From positions 174,895-238,894 of the forward strand of contig KN834829.1 of NCBI GenBank assembly GCA_000827265.1: a stretch of DNA of 64,000 nucleotides. The letters run 5' to 3'. A program made the position numbers and the translations under genes. The notes beneath the pieces were generated by a model that was not told where the DNA came from, did not search any database, and worked only from the letters and a program-made list of their open reading frames with translations. Shown here one piece after another: positions 11,037-23,816 of the stretch. Every line of letters starts with the position of its first letter. Positions within the stretch are counted from its first letter, which is position 1. The stretch is from Collybiopsis luxurians FD-317 M1. Its lineage: Eukaryota > Basidiomycota > Agaricomycetes > Agaricales > Omphalotaceae.

Positions 11037-11460
11037 GCAAGAAGTAACTAGAGTAGAGGCGAACTTGGGTCTGAACTTCATAGATACCCTTACAATTACC
11101 AACTATGGTATATATAATATACTGTATAGATCAGGAATCAGGATAAGTCTGGCATGGTAGGTTTGATTTGGTAACTTGACTAGTTTGGCTTAAAAACTGC
11201 CCACTAATGTGCAAGGCAGTGGTAGCTTCGAGCGATCCTTAGCGCGGATTATCCGTGGGACAGAAAAGGAGTTGTGGGAAAAGGTCAAAATGTAAAAACA
11301 ACGCCGCTCGAGACTATACGGGGGATCGCCGAGAATCTCCATGTAGGAAGGTTATGATAGCAATCACAAGGTTTCAAGCGAGGTAGTAGGGGTTGGATCG
11401 AGCGGGTCCGGATCAGCAAGTTTCATAATCTGTAAAGAGCATGATGCAGTAATAATTATG
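11037..11460 (+). repeat. Dispersed 0.4-kb segment, copy 2
   Basis: This is the diverged second copy of the segment at 1263-1680, with the same blocks in the same order (AACTTCATAGAT, AGCTTCGAGCGATCC, CCGTGGGA, AAGGTCAAAA, CGCCGCTCGA, GGGATCGCCGA, ATCAGCAAG, AATCTGTAA). It lies about 0.2 kb downstream of DUF6536 gene 1. Confidence 0.65.
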
Positions 11461-11671
11461 CTAGTCTCGTCTAAGCAGGTAACGAATACACCGACGACCG
11501 CTAAAGTGATGCGTGTATTGGTACAATTATACCAGATTACATGCTCCCGACCCGGCCCGGCGGTATGATGGCCCGGGGGACTCAGGAGCGTGTAGGCTGA
11601 TGCTTATTGATTCTTACTTTCAATGGATAGTTCAGAAATCCGTCAATACAGACATGCTTTTAGTGGTTCAG

Positions 11672-14118
11672 TCACGAGTAATAACATCCAGGTATCGGTT
11701 CTACAACAACTCCACTCGAGAAGCATGTATGCCCCACACCCTGCTTCCCAAAATCACTCGCATCAATGACAGCTCCCCACTTGACTGGCATTGATGAATT
11801 TTTACCGTCCTCTGGTGGGTGACAAGCGGCCGAAATAGCTGCGCTACAACTCCCCACAAGCGGCATATCGCCATTCAGATGCGTAAAGAACGCAAAAATA
11901 AGTGCGAGTAGAATAAGGGATGCGCCGACGATGATCGTTAGTATCATTCCCATCGGCGAATACCCACAGCTCGTAACACTCTGATACGAATCGAGAATAT
12001 CGTTGCTGTTATCCCAGGTTTCCCAATAGCTCACCTTGACAAGGAAGATACTCTGTGATACAAGCCAATGCAGGAGAGCAGAGAAAACCATCAACGGAAG
12101 GCCATAGCGATAAGGAATCTGGAGGAAATATGTGGATCGTTGATTGCCGGATGGACTAGAGACGCGAAGGGGTTTACAGGAACGAGCGTATAAGGACCAT
12201 TCGAATGTGAGAAAGAGTGTTGTACATAGGCTGTTGAAGACGAGGTAGATCATTGACAAGATGAGCTGGGGAGAGTTGGAAATGAGGACGGCGGCGACGA
12301 GTGCGCCATACCCTTCTGTCGGTATCTGCCATCCTTGGATGATATTTTGAGAGTGCGGTTTGCCAAGACCGAACTGCCAGAGATCCGCAAGACTTGTGAC
12401 GCCACTTCCTTGCGATTTTAAATTCAATAATGCATAAATTAGAAGACCTAGGATAACGGAGATGGCGCCGGCAAAGCTGCTAAAAGATTAGACTATATGG
12501 CGTATGAACATTTCGCAAACGTACAGACAGACCGTCAATATCCAGTGTCGCCGACTGGCTGCATTCATCCATTTCGATTTTCTGGGCTGATATTCGATGC
12601 ATAGAGGGGGAAAGCGTTGGTCGCCGATCTGGGTATCGAAATAACTTCGTGACGCCAAGCACATATTTTTCGTATGAGGGTCGGGGTTGTCGATGAAAGA
12701 CGCAATAGCGTCTCCAATTGTTACTAGCGGGTCATCCTTGATCCTAATTGCAGTAAAACCCATGCATACCACCTTTACAACGTTAAAGAAGATAACGATG
12801 ATCAACAGCGGTAGGTTGAAATTCAGCTGGCATTTCGGATCAACAGGTTGGCTGATACAGTAGTTGACAGAAAACGATTGAACGGAAGCAAGGGAATAGA
12901 TGTACCCTTCAATTTTCCACTTCGAAGGATCAATATTTCTCCACACCGAAGAACAAAGCTTCTGGTTATCGAAGTCGTCCATACCCGCACAGATCCACTC
13001 ATAAGGGTCCTCATTATAGCCAGCAGAAGTATACCCGGTACCGGTAAAGATGAGAGAACCATTTGAGACGTAGTCCCCAACCACTGCTATGACAGTGCTC
13101 CGGTCGGACACGAAATCACTAGTGTAGGCTGTGATGCAATCGGAAGGGCTCAGAATCTCCCAGCTAGATATAGCGGAGCCCGAGACTGACCCTGGGCATC
13201 CTCGGTATCCGCACTCCCACTTGTGCGTGCCATTGTCATTCCGAGGAATGTTCTGCTGTTCTGGGCCCTGGGCGATGTAAACGGAATACTCGTTGGCACT
13301 CAACGTAGAAAAGAAGGAAGAGTTGTAACTGAACAAATACGTCAGCTCGGCGGTACGACTCATGGGAATGATACGTACAAGAGATGTAAAGGGATAGACG
13401 AAGCGGAGAGCGCAATCCATAGCAGTCGTTTCCGACGACTTGTATAACTCAGATTTCGCAAGCTCTGCAGCCCGATATCAAGCCAAGATCCTCGCTCGTG
13501 AGCTTCGTCGACTTCCCTCCTGGTTGGAGCGCATAGACTTTGCATAATATAATTGCTAGCGCCGAGGAGTAACGTGCTGAGAACGTTGATGACGAGGTGT
13601 ATACCGATGGAAATGTGGTCTACTTCGTTACAGTCACCCTGGAAGACAAGTCCACTGCTATCACCTCCCGTTCTAACCGCACTCCATATTAAAATGATGA
13701 TATTGGCGAGGAGCACGGTACCAGCCTGGAACGTCGCCAACCACGCTCCAAAGCGCCAGCCTGTGGGTAACCGGTCCTGCAGGCTGCTCCTTCGCCTTTT
13801 CCACCGCCACCGAGCTGACCCCACCCGAGAGAACCTTCCAAACCGATCGGGCGAGTCGTCTAAATCAAGATAGGACGTTCCTTTTGAATCGACTAGCGTA
13901 GCTTGAGAGTCCGATGTGTTACGACGTCGCCCCTTCCAGTCTTGCTCACTGAGCGAAGTCACGTCAAGTTCTTCAGATGAAACCTCCAAGTCATCGCTTA
14001 TAGAAACAGCCGTGTATGATGCTTTGGGGCGTAATATTTGAAGGGGAAAACTGAGAAAATTAGAGTTAGAAATACAATAATAATTGACAACAATACCGCA
14101 CCTCGCAGAACCGGACAT
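11672..14118 (-). CDS. DUF6536 multi-pass membrane protein, gene 1
   Basis: This is a predicted 766-residue integral membrane protein in four exons: 14102-14118, 13379-14050, 12525-13328 and 11672-12479. The lengths keep the frame throughout. The first codons are MSGSA followed by a Ser-rich cytoplasmic region, then the DUF6536 signature with GWRFGAWLAT, HLVINVLSTLLLGASNY, APTRREVDEAH and GSWLDIGLQSLRNL, ending the domain at SSIPLHL. A long, probably extracellular segment with several NxS/T sites follows, then further TM helices (LPLLIIVIFFNVVKVVCMGF and others). The protein ends PIPGCYYS. DUF6536 is a fungal family of unknown function. Intron donors are GTGCGG, GTACGT and GTACGT. It is a paralogue of the gene at 57580-60015 with identical intron positions. 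No disabling mutation is visible. Confidence 0.88.
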
Positions 14119-17040
14119 GAACCGACAGTTGGATCAAAAATCCGAAGCAAAATGTGCCAACCAGCAACGATTCAAAGGACAGGAACGAGGCGCTCACTGG
14201 GTACGCTGAAACGTAGGGTAGAGAGGAAAGCAAGGTCGTGGTCGAGCGTTGGGTGAAAATATCATGAGAAATCGAGCTATATATTTCTGATATACATCGA
14301 AGTTGTATATATCAACGGCAGCGACTCGTGAACGGTGGATGACAGCCAAGAACTCTACCGTTTGACAGGTTGTGTTTAGGATCGGTCCCACGCTAATCGT
14401 TGTTCAGCACCGCCAACTAGGAACTCCCTCATCGCTAGATTATCCTTGAAGCTTGAAGACCCACAGCTATATATGACATTCGACAGGACAATATTGATAC
14501 CTGATACTCCTCAGATAAAAGAAGTCAAGAGCTCTTCATCTTTTTAATTTATCCGCGCAAACCCTAATAAGGGTTTTACTGAAAAGCGCTCGAAGAGACA
14601 GCGTCGAATTGATTCTTAAGTTGGAAGTGGTAACGACTTCGGTCTCCCGATCGAAATCGAATCTTGGAGGTCGAGGTCAAGGTCGCGCTTCAGAAGGATT
14701 CGCGATCCGAAAGCTACCGGGTGGGTCTTGAGAACCATGTAAGTCCTTGAATTACCAGAAAATGCCGACAAAGAAGAATTGAGAATTCAAGAATGCTTCG
14801 AGTTGAGACGGCAGAGTTGCAACGCACCTCGAATAGCACTACCGAGCCAAACGCATCAATCCAAATTTAACCGAGAACCATCAATCTATCAATCCAAATG
14901 TAACCGAGAACCGCCTAGAGCGTCGCCGCCTACTAAGTAAGGAACTCTATTTACCGTAAGTGGAGCGGAGGAGGGAGAGTTTTGATGGCTGGTTTCCATG
15001 ATACTGTAATACGTCGCTGAAAATTAACAAAGTTGAATAGTGCCAGTGTGCCAGGCCAACGTCACATATCCATTATCAGGTTCCCGGCGTTCAGATCGTG
15101 GACCATGCCGCGTAATAAAACTTCCTTCCACGCCTCTATGACTCGTGTCAATTAAATTAAGGAACGTCGACGCAACTGAGAATTGCAACCTGTCGCAACC
15201 CGACAGTAAAAGCAAACACACTTCCTCCTGATTTAAGTCTGAAAATGGATGAAACACTTGGAACAAGAACGTCATTTTACTCCTTCATTTTTCTTCGGAC
15301 GTAATGTACTCGCTATCCAGTTTAACAGTAAGCCGAATACATATTGAAGATACTATGAGCGATAGGGTACCTGGCTAGGGGTAAGTATTCGGCCATTCAC
15401 TCTAGCGGTTTCCACAAGCTTCGAAATGGTTTGGGAGGGATTCAGTGTTGTAGGGTAACTCAAAACGAGTATTTTGAACCCTTTTCGGGGTGTGCAGATG
15501 GTTGAGAGTGATGGCGGATCGGGTACCACCCCGAAATGTCCGAAAAACGTGGTTTTGTAAGGCTATTTCCGGATTCTGGGTCCTCTGCTGACGTTCTCCC
15601 CCAATCTACTACTTCGACAATGCGGTTCCTACTCTTTATGACCTCCCTGTGCATATTCCAGCTCCATTTGACATTTCTACTCCTCTTATCTGTGCTCGGT
15701 CTGCAATATATTGCGCAATACTTCAAGAATTCACAGCCTTTTACACAGGAGAAGTCTCGACCCAGTTCTCAGAGATGTGCGAACCAAATGCCAAGAAATT
15801 AGTGGCACTGACTATTTGGATCTACTCCTTTTGTTTGGCTTGAGCTTCATATTTTTAGCGATTTTTTTGGATGCTCGCTGGTCATTGAAAAAAGGACTCG
15901 ACGTGGGAGAAAGCATGGTGGGCAATCTTTGGATCGCTAGAAAAGCTTGTCTCTCCTAGGCAGACTCTCGCAAGCAAAGCTTTCGTTAATTAAGATAGAA
16001 AAGCTACTGGTACATCTCAACAGGTTTGGATCTTCATATTTGCTTATTCTAAAGACTTCTTGTTTGCTCTCTGTCATTGCCTGATCCGACGTTGGTCATT
16101 GTTGTGATACACAGCTCTGCATTGACAAGGCTTGCATTCAGTACAGTTTGCCAGCTTATCATCGAATTTCCAGCCCAGACACACTCTAACTGAACCATTG
16201 TATCTTCCCATTCATTATTTCCTGAGCACATTTCCATCCTGCACCATCATCATCCAAAAGCCTCGACACCAATCCATCCTCTTTCAGCCTTATTTTCCAC
16301 TGGAAAATGGGCTCGAACATGGATAAGTGCATACCAAAGCTAATTATCTTCCGAATTCGGTTCTTTTATTATGTTTATTTTGTTTTTTTGCCATTGTGAA
16401 CGACATTCGGCCTTTGTGCCTAAGCCACGCTTGCCCCCATTCCCACACCGTTGTGCTCTTTCTCACGGGTGATCCGCGATCGCTCAAAGCTACCACTGTC
16501 CTGCACTTTAGTGGGCAGTCTTGAACCTAAACAGGGCTACTGTGCAAATTATTGACTCATTAGACTGTACTCTGAGATTATGAGGGCATCGATGGGGTGT
16601 GGACCCAACCTCTTCCTCTACTCTAGTTACTTCCTGTATTGTAGATAGTTGGCTGTTGTCAGAGCGGGGAGATCTACAGCAGCGATGCCGTGCATCAGTT
16701 GCGAGCTCGTTTCCTCCTTCTGCGGCAGTCCCAGAGATGATGGTGCATGGGCCAGCACTGGGATAATCTCTGGAAACCGGGCTAAAAGATTTTTGCATGT
16801 CATGAGTGCATGGTGCGTGCAAGTGCGTGCTTACTGTATTGTCAAATTCCATTTAATCTTATACAATTACCAATGAAATAATCAAAATATATATTATAGT
16901 TGTAAAAGATTCTTCTTCGAATATGTTATCTACAGGTATTTTTGCAATGAACTAAGCCCTAATCCGGCATAAACTTTCTAAAATATTCTGATTAAGACGC
17001 TGACGATTTAATCAGACCAAGTAATGTCGAAACTATGGAC
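14119..17040. other. Gene-poor intergenic region
   Basis: The first few hundred bases are the likely promoter of DUF6536 gene 1 (TATATAGC on the minus strand near 14276-14283). A small hairpin AACCCT-AATA-AGGGTT lies near 14562. Open frames around 15.5-15.95 kb overlap on both strands and match nothing I know. No gene is supported. Confidence 0.45.
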
Positions 17041-17059
17041 AAATAGATCAATAATGTAA

Positions 17060-17190
17060 CACGCACCACGCACCACAGCCACGCACCCGCACGCACTGAC
17101 ACGCACCAACACGCTTTGTCACGCACCGACATGCACCGCCACGCATTGACATGCACCAACATATATATATGCACGCACCGTGACATGTCA
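17060..17190. repeat. ACGCACC-rich irregular repeat
   Basis: About ten ACGCACC/ATGCACC words spaced roughly 10 bp apart are followed by a short TATATATA run. The inverse words GGTGCGTGC and AGTGCGTGC occur at 16805-16835. The pair may mark the ends of a small element (about 16796-17192), but no clean target duplication was found. Confidence 0.5.
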
Positions 17191-17199
17191 CTTTATTTA

Positions 17200-18100
17200 A
17201 CGTAGAAAATGATTTTTTTAATATAAAGTATATATGTAACCGAACCGAAGTTTCATAGACCTCACCGAAAATTGATTTTTCTTTTGATGCAGTGTGAAAT
17301 CCAAAGCTTCACCAGCTCATCGAAAAACTGGTTTTTGAGCAAAACTGGCTTGGAACTGGAGCGGTACATTGATGATATACGGGTACTGTATGTACGGTTC
17401 TGTACCCATACCGGCATGACTTGAAAAAAAAAATACAGTGCGGCATACAGTGCGGTTATACCCATATTTGACTGTCCGATTTATGGCCGGCATGGCTGGT
17501 ATATGGTATATACTGTATTTCTTCATAATTCATCATTGCTTACTGACCTCAATAGCTTAGTTTTCTAACTTCTCTGTTAGAGTTTACAGAGATGTCTGCA
17601 GGTCAGGTCTAAGGCGGTGAATATGGTGAATAGCACTGATGATGATCTGATTGTGGATACTTAGAACAGGATTTACATAATGGCATATATTCACTTCAAG
17701 TTCCCTGTCCTAGATATACAGCATTTTGTCTAGTTATAGTGTTAGCTCCTTTCCTCATTTAGTACTTAAAGACTTGTATATTTGTAGTTAAACCTTGTCA
17801 AATCAACACCAGTTGTTAGCCTGCTCTTATCTCATCTCTTGTCTCTTGTCACAGCTCATAACATTAGCCAGGGTATCCCTGAAGGTGTCTAGGATTTTGG
17901 CCTTAGCCTAGGCACCTTTGGAAGCTGTTAACTATTTTCCTAAGTAAGTACACTAAGCTGTAGGTAAATAATAAGTATAGAATAGAAACAAAAGTATCCA
18001 ATGATGTGTACCCTCAGAACAATGGAGAAGTTCAGAGGGTTGGGGAAAATTTTACTAGTGTTATGAAAGACAAGGAAAGGGTAAAAGATGTGGAAGAAAA
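17200..18100. other. Intergenic, AT-rich
   Basis: The stretch at 17230-17530 is built of repeated CGGTTATACC/TACCCATA-like words and may be a degraded element. The rest shows nothing I can support. Confidence 0.4.
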
Positions 18101-18440
18101 CAGTGATGTGCTTAAGGCTTAAGACCTAATTGATATCAAAACCTTTCTCGATTTTCTTCATGACTTCCAGTCAAAGGGTGGGGACAGTATGAACTTCACA
18201 ACATCCACATACAGGGCTGCTGCCAGTCATATGCAACAAAGTAAATTCCTCCTATTAATTTGAACTTGACTGAACTCTATATTATAAATACTATTGCTCA
18301 GGCAGACTGCAAATGCAATTGGGCTTATCATGTCAAGGACTTGGAGTGACAAGCATGGTGCAGGCATCACAGCCTTGACTGCAGACATCTGGGACAATCG
18401 TGTGGCCAAAAATCCAGGTGCAAAGCCTATCCACATAGTT
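18101..18440 (+). pseudogene. Orphan hAT-type end joined to a coding-like fragment
   Basis: CAGTGATGTGCTTAAGGC at 18101-18118 matches the terminal repeat of the MITE at 54115-54595, but no partner end is found nearby. From about 18125 an open frame follows (DLIDIKTFLDFLHDFQSKGG...). It has a possible intron at 18241-18301 (GTAAAT...CTCAG), then a second frame containing LIMSRTWSDKHGAGITALTA that ends at a stop near 18441. The two frames do not join in phase, so this is a decayed remnant. I do not recognise the protein. Confidence 0.4.
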
Positions 18441-18539
18441 TGACAAGCTCATATAATTGTGAATAGTTTGGTGGGGGAAAGAAGGGGAACTTTTGTTGCC
18501 TAGTGAAACATTTATCTAATACGGCTGTTTATAAGGTCC

Positions 18540-18640
18540 CTACCAAAATAATTTGATCAATTCAAACTCCGCTAACTTGATCAACCTTTTGAATTGAAAG
18601 TTAACTTGGCTAGATGACTTGCAAACTTGATGTAATGTAT
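18540..18640. repeat. AAGTTAGC repeat fragment
   Basis: AAACTCCGCTAACTTGATC and AAAGTTAACTTGGC here resemble the end blocks of the repeat family at 1075-1240 and 53437-53622. Confidence 0.45.
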
Positions 18641-18649
18641 TTTAATGAT

Positions 18650-21050
18650 ACATTGTATCATCACACTTGAGCCAGATCAGAGCTACTACATAGTCTAGTG
18701 CAATGTAGATTCAACCATTCAATGCATTTCAGTATTAAATTTGATCCACCCGTCTTCCTTGTATGTAATAAAACCAACACCAAGGCATCTGGAGGTTCAT
18801 GAAAATGAAGATATTGGTTTAGTAATGTTGTGAAATGAACACGAACTTCGAGGGAATGGTGTTAGGAGACGTGGTCCATAGTCAGCTAAGTATTCTCCGC
18901 TTTGATACTTCCATATTTATCTTCACTCCTCTTTGCTCCTCCTTTATCCCCTCATTCACACTTTACTTATTCCATTTGTACTTAATACACTCCAGTAGTT
19001 AGGTTACACTTCTGCTGGCAGGAGGGTACTTGCTGTGCATCAATCAAGTCTAATGTATCAAGTTCCTACATCTGTAAAAGCCTTGCCCACAAACCCAGAA
19101 CAAGCAAAGAAAAAATATAAGGAAAATAAAGTATACATGCTGTGATCATGGATGCACACTGGAACATACGACATACAGGAGGAACACAGTAGGACCAGGT
19201 GAGACTCACTCAATAACCACAACTTTGACATTGAATTTCAAATGTGTTCTATTTGCATGTAGTTCTTTGGTTGAATCCATGCCATTCTTGCCTATTTTGT
19301 CACTTCCTTCATCAAGTTCCTTCATCTCTCCATTTTCATGTGGTTCTCCTTCCTATTTTCTACATTTCATGGAACTATCCAGCCATGATACCTGGTCTGG
19401 GTCAACAAAGCAGGTAGATTGGCTCTTATGCTTGAGGAAGGTGTGACATTGAGATGCTATTTAGGGTGATAATGCATGATCAAAAGGGGATGGTAGGCAA
19501 TTATTGTGGGTTAGGTGTGCAGTGGTGCCTTTGAGCAGTTAGGCTTGGAATGATGAATATGAAATAAGTAATTGTCTGTTGTTGTCGCCCTTTAGTTAAG
19601 GCCTTTTAAACTCTACAGTAGGTATTCTGGAAGTATCCACAAGGTAAGTAGTGGTTCTACAATATTCATGTATCACTAATACCGCAGTAATTATCTGAGT
19701 AATGTACGACCAAATATTACTAAGCACAATACTGGAGTTGCTAGTTCCAGTCAAAGCATCAGATCACAACAGCAATTGATGTACATAGTAAGGTAAGAAG
19801 TTCAAGCTTGGTAGCACAATCAAAGATAATTTGTTGCAGAATAGGTTGTGACCAAAGAGATGATATATTTCAAGGTCAGAGGCATCAGCAAGAGCACGAG
19901 CAATCTGATTTTTCTTCTGCTTCTTTTGTATTTGAAGCCGACAATTTGAAACATTAGAAGGAGGAGGCTTTGAAATAGATGGTTCCATAGAGCTAACAAA
20001 ACAGTCAACAATAAAGGTAGAATAGCCTTGAAAATGGAGCACATAAAATTCTCACAAAAACCAAGAAAGTAGAGTGATTAGTATCTTGTTCCTGGAGTTT
20101 CTGAGCATTCATTGAAAGCATGGAAACTGGACTTGCTGTAGACCAAGATTCTGTATCAATACATTATCCAGAAAAGTGGTAGGTTATTGAGGAAACTGGT
20201 GTATGTAAAAAATGCAATTACTTGATGGAATCTTCAAAGCATCTTGTACTGAGTAGTTTATGGAAAAGATAGAAGTTCTAAACTCTACTTTACATGATAT
20301 ATGAGAATACCAGTTAGATGGGCCATTATGTGAAGAGGTCATAAATGGAATGTTGTCAATGAAATTCAGGTTAAGCACTGAAGTGTCAACTGTATTAGTT
20401 AGGAAAGGGGCTTATCATGCAACCTCAATTTGAATCTTGTCGATGTATTGTGAAAAACACCTGCCCGTTTGCATCAGATTTGGGTAGATCATGGCTGATC
20501 GTGGCATACAAAGGCCTCCCTTCCATTCAGTCAGAGCCAGGGATTGGATACCTCAGGGCTCAAGCAGGAGACCATCAAGGGAAGGATGTATATATGTAAA
20601 GTGCTGTAGGGGAGTATGTTGTAGTACAAAAGGATCAGTAATTCACAAAATGTCAAAAGACAGGCAGTCTGATAAATCATAGAAAGATCCAGATCTCCAT
20701 TGATAAGCTGATTTTTTGGCTATGGTTCAAATCTAAACAAAACACTTGATCCTGTGTTTCATATGTTTAATTATGTGGTATATTGAGGACTGTAGTGAGC
20801 CCAAAGCTGTCAGTCAAATCTGGAGAGACCTATTGTACCAATACAGGTCACTGAATGACAGTACATGTTTAACAGATATCTCTCGGACCGTATGACGTCC
20901 AAACAGGGCCTGCCAACACTAAATGTCAGGCCTACCGGTGAGCTGGTTCAGTCCCGCCTGCGGGACTATTCATTCAAATGTATACTTGTATGCTCTTATT
21001 ATAATAATAAAAGTTCGAATACATATTCAACGTTGACTAAGAGTATGAAT
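18650..21050. other. Intergenic, AT-rich
   Basis: No supported gene. A minus-strand open stretch at 19764-20042 is coding-like only in part (Lys/Gln-rich) and unrecognised. The stretch 20880-20990 is GC-richer and borders the minisatellite field. Confidence 0.4.
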
Positions 21051-21059
21051 GATATACAC

Positions 21060-21700
21060 TTATACAGCACGTAGATACAGTAAGCTAAATACTGCAGATC
21101 ACTGCTTTTATACCCTGCACGGTATAGATGCAGTGAGCTCGTTATTGACTGTAGGACATAAAAACAGTTACCTAGTGACCTGATAGTTGAGTGAGCCGAT
21201 CACTAATTGGTCTCATAGCAAACTCACTGCATCTGTGTGTTCTGTAGAGTATAAATTGCAGTGACCTGACATCTCGCTTACTGGATTCATGTTCTGTAGA
21301 ATATAAAAGCATTGGCTGCATATCTAGCTCACTGGATTCATGTTCTGTAGAATATAAAAGCATTGGCTGCATATCTAGCTCACTGGATTCATGTTCTGTA
21401 GAACATAAAAACAGTGGCCTCATATCTAGCTCACTGGATTCATGTTCTGTAGAACATAAAAGCAGTGGCCTCATATCTAGCTCACTGGATTCATGTTCTG
21501 TAGAACATAAAAACAGTGGCCTCATATCTAGCTCACTGGATTCATGTTTTGCAGAACATAATAACAGTGGCCTCATATCCAGCTCACCGGATTCATGTTC
21601 TGCAGAATATAAAAACAGTGGCCTTATATCTAGTTCACTGGATTCATATTCTGCAGAACATAAAAACAGTGAACTAAGTGAGCTAAGGTCACTATGTTTA
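21060..21700 (+). repeat. 51-bp minisatellite, forward block
   Basis: Tandem units of 51 bp carry ATATCTAGCTCACTGGATTC followed by ATGTTCTGTAGAACAT, an inverted repeat. Units at 21300-21600 are nearly identical; the left edge is degenerate. The open frames seen on either strand are products of the 17-codon period, not genes. Confidence 0.9.
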
Positions 21701-22190
21701 GCTCAATAGAAGCTAAATTCTGTAATTGGTAAGGATTCATAGCACATATCTTTTGTTGCACCAGTTCGCAGTGGCAGTTAGACACATACTAACTGCACTG
21801 CAGATCAGTAGAGAATAGATTCCACATTGACTAGAGTACTCAGCAAACATTACTATAGACTATTGTACAAGTTTGAGGTCAAGGTCAATCCATTGACTGC
21901 ACTGGAACTCACTGTTCAGTACAAACTATATTTTATAACCTGCCAGAGTTTACGGCTTATATGTCTAGTTGCGCTAGTTTCTAGTGAAGGTCCATTCAGT
22001 TACTGCGCTGGAGCTCAATAAGAATGTATTCTGTAACTGGGAGTCAGCTTATGGCTCTTATGTCTAGTTGTGCAAGTTTTCAGTGATGGTCAGTTTAGTT
22101 ACTCACTGCCCGAGTTCGTCAGAGCAAGTAGACTATTCACAGAACATAAGCTGAATTGTACCAGTTTACAGTGCATAATGTCCTACAGGA
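21700..22190. other. Degenerate spacer between opposed minisatellite blocks
   Basis: Repeat words become scattered (CACTGCAGATCAG, TCAGTTACTGCGCTGG) and the orientation of the 51-bp unit changes across this stretch. No gene is seen. Confidence 0.5.
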
Positions 22191-23345
22191 CATAAATACA
22201 GTGAGCCGGATATCAAGTCACTGAATTTGTGTCCTACATTTATGTTCTACAGGACATAGTTCCAGTGAGCTAGATAGCAAGTCATTGCATTTGTGTCCTA
22301 CAGGATATAAATACAGTGAGCCAGATACCAAGTCATTGCATTTATGTTCTACAGGATATAGATAAGGTGAGCCAGACATCAAGTCACTGCATTTATGTCC
22401 TACAGGAATATACAGATACAGTGAGTCAGATGTCAAGGTGCTGAAGTCATTGCATTCATGACTTACAGGGCACAGATACAGTAAGCCAGATATTAAGTAA
22501 CTGCATTCATGTCCTACAGGACACAGATACAGTGAGCCAGACATTAAGCCACTGCATTTATGTCCTACAGGACATGTATACAGTGAGCCAGATATTAAGC
22601 TACTGCATTTATGTCCCTGTAGGACACAGATACAGTGAGCTGGATATTAAGCTACCGCATTTTATGTCCATGTAAGACACAGAGACAGTGAGCTAGATAT
22701 TAAGCTACTGCGCTTTATGTCCCTGTAGGACACAGATATAGTGGGCCGTGAGCCGGATATTAAGCCACTGCGTTCTATGTCCCTGTAGGACACAGATACA
22801 GTGAGCCGTGAGCCAGATATTAAGCCTCTGCATTTATGTCCTACATGGCACAGATACGGTGAGCCGGATATTAAGCCACTGCATTTATGTCCTACAGGGC
22901 ACAGATACAGTGAGCCCGATATTAAGCCGCTAGATTTATGTCCTACAGGCCACGGATACAGTGAGCTGGATATTAAGCCACTGCATTTATGTCGCCATAG
23001 GACACAGATACAGTGAGCCAGATATCAAGCCACTGCATTCATGTCCTACAGGACATAGATACAATGAGCCAGATATCAAGGCACTGCATTCATGTCCTAC
23101 AGGACATAGATACAGTGAGCCAGATCTCAAGTTACTGTATTAATGAGTGAGTGATATATCCAGTCATTGCATTCATGTCCTACAAGCTACCGATATAGGG
23201 AGCCTAATCTCAAGTTACTGCATTCAGGTCCTACGGAAGATAGATACAGTGAGCTACCAATATCAAGTCACCGAATTCATGTCCTACAAGGCATAGATAC
23301 AGTGAGCGAAATATCCAGTGACTGCATTTATGTCCTAAAGGTCAC
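22190..23345 (-). repeat. 51-bp minisatellite, inverted block
   Basis: The same unit as at 46-51 kb appears here in reverse complement: TGCATTTATGTCCTACAGGA then CAGATACAGTGAGCC then AGATATTAAGCCAC. About 22 units show small length variants around 22620-22800. GTCCTACAGGAC forms a hairpin in each unit. It decays beyond 23345. Confidence 0.92.
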
Positions 23346-23816
23346 AAATACATATGTGGCATTTCTGCATTTCTATAATGGGGCTTGGTAGCGGTGATTG
23401 TCTTTCATGTTTACTGTAAGCGGAATACTCTGTCATTATATTTATGTCCCCTAGAACCTGCTTGATAGTGGGCTATACATCCATGTCCTACGGGGCATAG
23501 ATATTGCAAGCTACATGTTGGGCGCTGCAGTGATTGTCTCAGTAGCGGTATCTGTATTTCGGCATTTCCTATGTATCATTCATATCGATTTCCAGTCACC
23601 TAAGCCTGGATTCGCCTGGTTTGAATCTGATAGAGCAGATGTTTGTCAAACCAGCTGGGAAGTCATTGAAATCGCATTCTTTAAAACGGATTGTAGTTAC
23701 CCGAAGTGATTTGACAAGCCTTACCGGGGCCAAATATGCGATCTCACGAGTAAGGCTTTTTGTATTTACTAAGAATTATATATACAAAGACTATTATATG
23801 GTATAGCGTAACGTTT

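Noticed and set aside
14555..14575. AACCCTAAT...AGGGTT as interstitial telomere repeat
   Set aside because: Only one copy per arm of a short hairpin, with no tandem run.
15460..15959. Overlapping open frames near 15.5-15.9 kb
   Set aside because: Frames on both strands overlap, none shows a domain or convincing splice structure.
22190..23345. Regular repeats that might suggest a CRISPR array
   Set aside because: The units are contiguous 51-bp tandem copies with no unique spacers, and the genome is eukaryotic.
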